From Thermoplasmata archaeon (GTDB lineage Archaea > Thermoplasmatota > Thermoplasmata > Halarchaeoplasmatales > Halarchaeoplasmataceae): a stretch of 64,000 bases of DNA. Position 1 is the stretch's first letter; each line of letters starts with the position of its first letter. Shown in pieces: positions 59,472 to 64,000 of the stretch. Where the stretch lies: assembly GCA_003552585.1 (NCBI GenBank), contig PUNK01000004.1, positions 1-64,000 of the forward strand. Reading direction: 5' to 3'. The notes below the pieces were generated by a model, which saw only the letters and a list, made by a program, of their open reading frames with translations, was not told the origin of the DNA and ran no database searches. A program made the position numbers and the translations under genes.

Positions 59472-60467
59472 ATGAAATCCAAATACCTAATAGACACGAT
59501 CGATACCCATACTGCAGGGGAACCTACGAGGATTGTGATCGGCGGGTTAGATCTTTATTCTTTTTTTGGCAGAAGTATTGGCGAACAGAGAGATATATTT
59601 TCGGAGAGATATGACGATATCAGGGTGCTTTTGATGAAAGAGCCCAGAGGTCATGATGATATGTTTGGTGCCGTGCCCGTAAAACCAATGAAAGAAGAAG
59701 CAGATATAGGCGTAATATTCATGCACACGACAGGATATTTGGACATGTGCGGTCATGGGACTATAGGTGTTGTCACCGCCCTTCTTGAAACTGGTGTTCT
59801 TCAGGTAAAGGATAAGATCATCATTGAGACGCCTGCTGGTCTGGTTGAGACCTTGCCGAAAATGAAGGGGGATAAAGTTGAAAAGGTGAGCATGAAAAAT
59901 GTTGATTCCTTCATATTAGGCAGAAAAAGAGTGAGGTTAGAAAAATTAAAAAAGAATATATTCGTAGACATTGCATATTCCGGTAATTTAGTAGGTTTAG
60001 TGGATGTGAAATCGGTGGGTCATTCGATTAAAAAGGAGGAACTAGGTATTTTAAAACAGCTCGGTACAGAATTGATGAACAGATTGAACGACGAAAATAA
60101 ATTTTTACATCCTATTGAGAATTATGAGAAAAGGGTGGATCTTATCGAATTTTACGAATCTAGAGAGGATGTTGATAGAAATATCGTCGTTTTTGCTGAT
60201 GGCTCTATCGATAGATCTCCCTGCGGAACTGGAACTTGTGCAAAAATGACTTTTCTGCACGATAAGGGGGAACTAGCCGTTAACGAAGAATACAGATATC
60301 AGAGTGTCCTTGGAACCGAGTTCAGCGGAAGGATACTCAGTGCGGAGGAAAAAGAGGGAGTTATCGTGATCAAACCAGAGATATCTGGTTCTGCATATAT
60401 AACCGGAAAGAACACTTTTATCTTAGATCCTGAGGACCCTTTGACTGGGTTTAGTCTGTATAAATGA
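59472..60467 (+). CDS. Proline racemase family (racemase/epimerase with two catalytic Cys)
   Basis: DTHTAGEPTRIV, YLDMCGHGTIGVVTALLETG, DRSPCGTGTCAKM; both catalytic Cys positions retained. Confidence 0.92.
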   Translation: MKSKYLIDTIDTHTAGEPTRIVIGGLDLYSFFGRSIGEQRDIFSERYDDIRVLLMKEPRGHDDMFGAVPVKPMKEEADIGVIFMHTTGYLDMCGHGTIGVVTALLETGVLQVKDKIIIETPAGLVETLPKMKGDKVEKVSMKNVDSFILGRKRVRLEKLKKNIFVDIAYSGNLVGLVDVKSVGHSIKKEELGILKQLGTELMNRLNDENKFLHPIENYEKRVDLIEFYESREDVDRNIVVFADGSIDRSPCGTGTCAKMTFLHDKGELAVNEEYRYQSVLGTEFSGRILSAEEKEGVIVIKPEISGSAYITGKNTFILDPEDPLTGFSLYK

Positions 60468-60497
60468 TCTATATCTAAAGTCGAAAGTGTCGATGGT

Positions 60498-61268
60498 CTA
60501 AAAATATTCTTTTTCTAAGTCCCATTTAAAGATCTCTTCCCGAGGAGGTGAGCCATAGCCATTGACTTCGCTGTGCTTCCAGCCGAATCTGTTCTTCAGT
60601 TCGGCAAGGAATTCTGCGTATTTGAAAGGAGCGATAACAGTATCTATTACAGGCACTCCAAGCTCTTCTTGCAGTGTCCTGTAAAAACCGAACTGCCTTG
60701 TACAGCCAAGTATGATGACCTCGGCACTGTCATAATCCACTGCACTTCTAGCTTCGTTGGTTATAATCTCCGCAGTTCTCTCCTCATCCTGATGAAAATC
60801 TAAGACCCCTAGGTCGACTTTTCTAAAAGATGCTAAGCGTTCTTTATAGCCGTATTTGACAACGTTGTTCTCCATCTGTGGTATCCATTTCTTTCTCCCG
60901 ACTAATATTGAAAATCTATGTCCATAGGTGCATGCTATATTCATGCTTGATTCAGCAGGACCAATCACCACCATGTCTTCAGATACATCACGGGCTGACT
61001 TCAGGCCTAAATCGTAAAAACAGCCTATTATGGATGCATTGTACCCTTCTTTATCCGCATCCTTGATCTTATTTAACATAGCAGGAAGGACGAGATCCTC
61101 GTAGAAGTGATATTCTAAGTGTTGGGGACCCTTTTTATCATCCCCTACATAGGCCATATCGAACTGTGTATCAGCATGCTTACAACCGTTCAAGATATTT
61201 AATAACTGCCTATCTGATTCTTCATCGGCAGGTGGATGAGGGACTATCCAAAGTATTTTTTTGTTCAT
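60498..61268 (-). CDS. Asp/Glu/hydantoin racemase family, copy 1
   Basis: Cys motifs IGCFYDLGLKSARD and ILGCTRQFGF; start set at MNKKILW. Confidence 0.88.
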   Translation of the reverse strand: MNKKILWIVPHPPADEESDRQLLNILNGCKHADTQFDMAYVGDDKKGPQHLEYHFYEDLVLPAMLNKIKDADKEGYNASIIGCFYDLGLKSARDVSEDMVVIGPAESSMNIACTYGHRFSILVGRKKWIPQMENNVVKYGYKERLASFRKVDLGVLDFHQDEERTAEIITNEARSAVDYDSAEVIILGCTRQFGFYRTLQEELGVPVIDTVIAPFKYAEFLAELKNRFGWKHSEVNGYGSPPREEIFKWDLEKEYF

Positions 61269-61385
61269 ATTATTCAGCTCTTTTGCCCTGCTGCATTCAA
61301 CTTGTTGAGCATATGGAATGTCTAAAAATAAAAAACTTAAGAGGATTTCCGATGGCGGTACCCTCCCACCTTTAGACACCAGGGT

Positions 61386-62147
61386 TTATAAATACTCCTC
61401 TTCAAGTTTCCAAGTATCCATCTCTTTTCGTGGTGGCGATTCATATCCGCCTATCTTGCTCTGTTTCCAGCCGAACCTGCTCTTCAGTTCAGCAAGGAAT
61501 TCGGCATATTTGAAAGGAGCAACCACCGAGTCTATTACCGGAACTCCTAGTTCCTTTTGCAATTCCTTATAAAATCCAAACTGGATGGTACAACCCAATA
61601 TAATTACTTCAGCATTATCCTCTTCTATGGCTTTACGTGCTTCATCGGTTATCATCTTTGCCGTTTTATCCTCGTCCTCATGGAATTCCAGAACACCTAG
61701 GCCAACACTCCTGAAAGACGCTAATCTATCTTTATAACCGTATGTTATAACGTTGTTCTCCATCTGTGGTATCCACTTTTTCCTTCCGACGATTATGGAG
61801 AACTTGTGTCCCAATGTCACTGCGATATTCATCCCTGATTCTGCAGGAGCAGCGACCACAAGATCGTCGGTTACCTCTCTAGCGGTATGTAGTCCTGGAT
61901 CATAGAAACATCCTATTACGGCTGCATCAAAACCGTTTTTTTCGGCATCCCTAATTTTTTTAAGAGTGGGTATAAGTGTTAGGTCCTCATAAAAGTGGTA
62001 CTCCACATGTCTTGGGCCTGTCTTATCTGCGATCGAGGTCACTTCTATCTGTGTGTCTTCTTGTTTACATTCTTCTAAAACTTCCCTGATCGGTTCATTA
62101 TAATCCGTCCCTCCGACCGGATTTATCCATAATATCTTTTTTTGCAT
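61386..62147 (-). CDS. Asp/Glu/hydantoin racemase family, copy 2
   Basis: Cys motifs IGCFYDPGLHTARE and ILGCTIQFGF; closely related to copy 1. Confidence 0.9.
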   Translation of the reverse strand: MQKKILWINPVGGTDYNEPIREVLEECKQEDTQIEVTSIADKTGPRHVEYHFYEDLTLIPTLKKIRDAEKNGFDAAVIGCFYDPGLHTAREVTDDLVVAAPAESGMNIAVTLGHKFSIIVGRKKWIPQMENNVITYGYKDRLASFRSVGLGVLEFHEDEDKTAKMITDEARKAIEEDNAEVIILGCTIQFGFYKELQKELGVPVIDSVVAPFKYAEFLAELKSRFGWKQSKIGGYESPPRKEMDTWKLEEEYL

Positions 62148-62286
62148 TTTAATTCCTCCTAATAAACGTTTTTTTATTACGTAACTTATGAATCGTAGAT
62201 TTATTTATATGTTTTGTAGTTCTGATTCTGAGAATATCGGCAAAGAATTGGGTTAATCTATTAAAGAATAATTCGTTATTGATTTC

Positions 62287-62988
62287 ATGTACTATCTAGA
62301 ATGCAAATGTATGCTGAAAAAAGATGGTAGGTTTATTCTGGGTAAAGGGAGAGCTGACTTGCTTAAAACAATCGAGAGAACTGGCTCTATGAGTGAAGCT
62401 GCAAAAGAGAAGGGGATGTCCTACAGACATGCCTGGGGAAGGGTAAAGAGGATCGAAGAATCACTTGGGGAAAAGGTGATTATAACACACAGAGGTGGTA
62501 AGGATAAGGGGGGATCAGAGCTCACCGAAACCGGTAAAAAACTTCTAGAGGATTACGAGGAATTAAAGAAACAGCATAAGGAGAAGGTATTCAAAAAACC
62601 CTCATTAACAGTCGATGGGATCATAAGTAAAGAGGATAAAATCCTCTTAATCAGAAGGAAAAACGATCCTTTCAAAGGACGATATGCACTCCCCGGAGGG
62701 TTTGTAGAATATGGCGAAACTGTTGAAGATGCGGTATTAAGAGAGATAAAGGAAGAGACCGGTCTATCAACAGAAATAAATAATTTGATAGGTGTTTATT
62801 CGGATCCCGATCGGGATCCGAGGGGGCATACGGTTTCTGTGGTATTTGATCTGAAAATCAAAAAAGGGAAATTGGAAAGCAGCAGCGATGCTCTTTCAGC
62901 CGATTTTTTCCCAATGGAGGATTTGCCCGAGTTGTCTTTTGATCACAAAAAAATAATCCAGGATGGTTTACTTTCTTCGAGTGATTAA
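62287..62988 (+). CDS. ModE-type HTH fused to a Nudix hydrolase
   Basis: N-terminal LGKGRADLLKTIERTGSMSEAAKEKGMSYRHAWGRVKRIEESLGEKVIITHRGGKDKGGSELTETGKKLLEDY; C-terminal Nudix box GGFVEYGETVEDAVLREIKEETGL. Confidence 0.92.
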   Translation: MYYLECKCMLKKDGRFILGKGRADLLKTIERTGSMSEAAKEKGMSYRHAWGRVKRIEESLGEKVIITHRGGKDKGGSELTETGKKLLEDYEELKKQHKEKVFKKPSLTVDGIISKEDKILLIRRKNDPFKGRYALPGGFVEYGETVEDAVLREIKEETGLSTEINNLIGVYSDPDRDPRGHTVSVVFDLKIKKGKLESSSDALSADFFPMEDLPELSFDHKKIIQDGLLSSSD

Positions 62989-63186
62989 TCTGTAACTTAC
63001 ACTAGTTCCTTTGAGAGCATGGGAAAGGTCTTCAACTATCTTTCCATACTCTTCGGGTGTTTCATAATCCTTTGCAAAATCATATTCGCCAACAACCGGA
63101 TCAAAACCTAACTCCTTCATCTTCTTTATGGTGACCAGAGGATCGGCACCATTACTATCGAAGTACAACTCAATGTATAATTTCAT
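62968..63186 (-). CDS. Small conserved hypothetical protein
   Basis: 72 aa, overlaps the Nudix gene 3' end; MKLYIELYFDSNGADPLVTIKKMKELGFDPVVGEYDFAKDYETPEEY. Confidence 0.55.
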   Translation of the reverse strand: MKLYIELYFDSNGADPLVTIKKMKELGFDPVVGEYDFAKDYETPEEYGKIVEDLSHALKGTSVSYRLITRRK

Positions 63187-63304
63187 ACAAAATATAACTG
63201 CAGGATAACATATAAATTTATCGAATATTTGTTTCGTATAAAATTGTAAATCATATAAAAATTGAGGGAGTGTGTAATTATAATTTTTAAATTTATATTA
63301 ATAT

Positions 63305-63325
63305 TTTCTCACACAGCGTGAGAAA
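63305..63325. promoter_or_regulatory. Perfect inverted repeat tttctcac-n5-gtgagaaa upstream of the DtxR-family gene
   Basis: 8-bp arms with 5-nt spacer; immediately 5' of an AT-rich TATA-like tract tttatatat. Confidence 0.55.
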
Positions 63326-63338
63326 GATTTATATATTT

Positions 63339-63355
63339 GTTAAGCATCACTTAAC
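63339..63355. promoter_or_regulatory. Inverted repeat GTTAAG-CATCA-CTTAAC immediately upstream of the DtxR-family start codon
   Basis: 6-bp arms, 5-nt spacer, ends 3 nt before ATG 63359. Confidence 0.5.
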
Positions 63356-63358
63356 AGC

Positions 63359-63829
63359 ATGGGGAACGAAAATACCACAACGAGAGATAAAGAATATCTC
63401 CGTGCGTTGTTCGTACTTAAAGCACATGAAGAACCGGTAGGACCAACTGAACTTGCAAGATGCATAGATGTGAGTAGAGTTGGAGCACTTCAGAAAATGA
63501 GGAAATTGGAATTTTTGGGATACGGGAAATACATCCCAAAAAAAGGGCTCCGACTGAATGAAAAGGCGTTAGCTCTAGTCCAGAAGGATGTGAAAAGACA
63601 TCACATGGTAGAGAAGTTTTTGGAAGATACGTTAGACATGAACTCCGATGAGGCATGTGATGAGTCGTCTGCTTTAGACCCGCACATTAGTGAGAAATTC
63701 ATAAAACAGTTGGATAAGAAGCTGGGAGATGATTTGGAATGTCAGTGTGGATGTTGTATTGAGCCTTATTATGACCCAGAAGACCTCTACAACTGTCACT
63801 GGTACCGGAAAAAATTTACTTTGCCTTAA
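63359..63829 (+). CDS. DtxR/MntR-family metal-dependent transcription regulator
   Basis: YLRALFVLKAHEEPVGPTELARCIDVSRVGALQKMRKLEFLGYGKYIPKKGLRLNEKALALVQKDVKRHHMVEKFLEDTLDM...ACDESSALDPHISEKFIKQL, then a Cys cluster CQCGCC. Confidence 0.85.
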   Translation: MGNENTTTRDKEYLRALFVLKAHEEPVGPTELARCIDVSRVGALQKMRKLEFLGYGKYIPKKGLRLNEKALALVQKDVKRHHMVEKFLEDTLDMNSDEACDESSALDPHISEKFIKQLDKKLGDDLECQCGCCIEPYYDPEDLYNCHWYRKKFTLP

Positions 63830-63900
63830 GAGGTAGCTATCATGAAGAATATTAGGAAGAACAGACTAAGTTTCGATGTTATTGAATGTAAGAGGGAGGA

Positions 63901-64000
63901 ATGCGGATGAGTGAACTATTATGGATATTGGGAGTCACGCTATTGATCGCAGTGCTCGCACTGATAGGGATCATAACATTCAGTTTAAAGGAAAACGTCT
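63901..64000 (+). CDS. Membrane protein N-terminus, possibly ZIP-family metal transporter, truncated at the window edge
   Basis: MRMSELLWILGVTLLIAVLALIGIITFSLKENV..., reminiscent of ZIP TM1 (SLIGIxTLSL); follows the DtxR-family gene and a gggagga RBS. Confidence 0.5.
   Translation, partial: MRMSELLWILGVTLLIAVLALIGIITFSLKENV

Noticed and set aside
61269-61379. N-terminal extension of racemase copy 1 (MSKGGRVPPSEILL...)
   Set aside because: The paralogue starts at MQKKILW, equivalent to MNKKILW at 61268; the extension is intergenic sequence.
37922-62147. Complete nicotinate degradation cluster
   Set aside because: An M29/NicX-like protein, an amidase and Asp/Glu-type racemases are present, but nicotinate/6-hydroxynicotinate hydroxylases are not; hydantoin/peptide catabolism fits better.
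1-64000. CRISPR arrays, transposases, integrases, restriction or toxin-antitoxin systems
   Set aside because: No regularly spaced repeats and no recognisable cas, transposase, integrase, RM or TA proteins in the ORF translations.

Overview
Archaeal chromosomal window, AT-rich and gene-dense, probably Thermoplasmatota-like or another euryarchaeal lineage. The archaeal assignment rests on SRP54, a Sec61-beta homologue, KEOPS Cgi121, the archaeal bifunctional FBP aldolase/phosphatase, translin, cyclic 2,3-diphosphoglycerate synthetase, TATA-like promoters and tRNAs without encoded CCA. The left part (about 1-37 kb) is mostly housekeeping: split glycine decarboxylase gcvPA/gcvPB with mobB and cgi121, dcd, glycerate kinase/aminotransferase, a bacterial-type QueA+TGT pair, purD, ffh, a large subtilase with four FN3 domains, and a cDPG biosynthesis pair (2-phosphoglycerate kinase + cDPG synthetase). 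The right part (about 37.9-62.1 kb) is a catabolic island with two HyuA-type hydantoinase/oxoprolinase proteins, one HyuB, a DUF917 protein, a five-gene Opp-type ABC importer, two M24 peptidases, PepD, an M29-like enzyme, a nitrilase-family amidase, a proline-racemase-family enzyme and two tandem Asp/Glu/hydantoin racemases. The observations I would follow first are: (1) an OppD-type ATPase carrying two diverged copies of the same ~49-aa insert, with OppD and OppF substitutions that together fall in one composite ATP site; (2) a tandem metallophosphoesterase whose second half has lost its catalytic residues, next to the cDPG genes; (3) QueA/TGT of bacterial type in an archaeon; (4) an in-frame amber codon in a HEAT-repeat protein; (5) a ModE-HTH/Nudix fusion; (6) small genes absent from the supplied ORF track (Sec61-beta and a 35-aa zinc-ribbon protein). 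No CRISPR array, rRNA or transposon was seen. All family calls are by eye; no searches were run.
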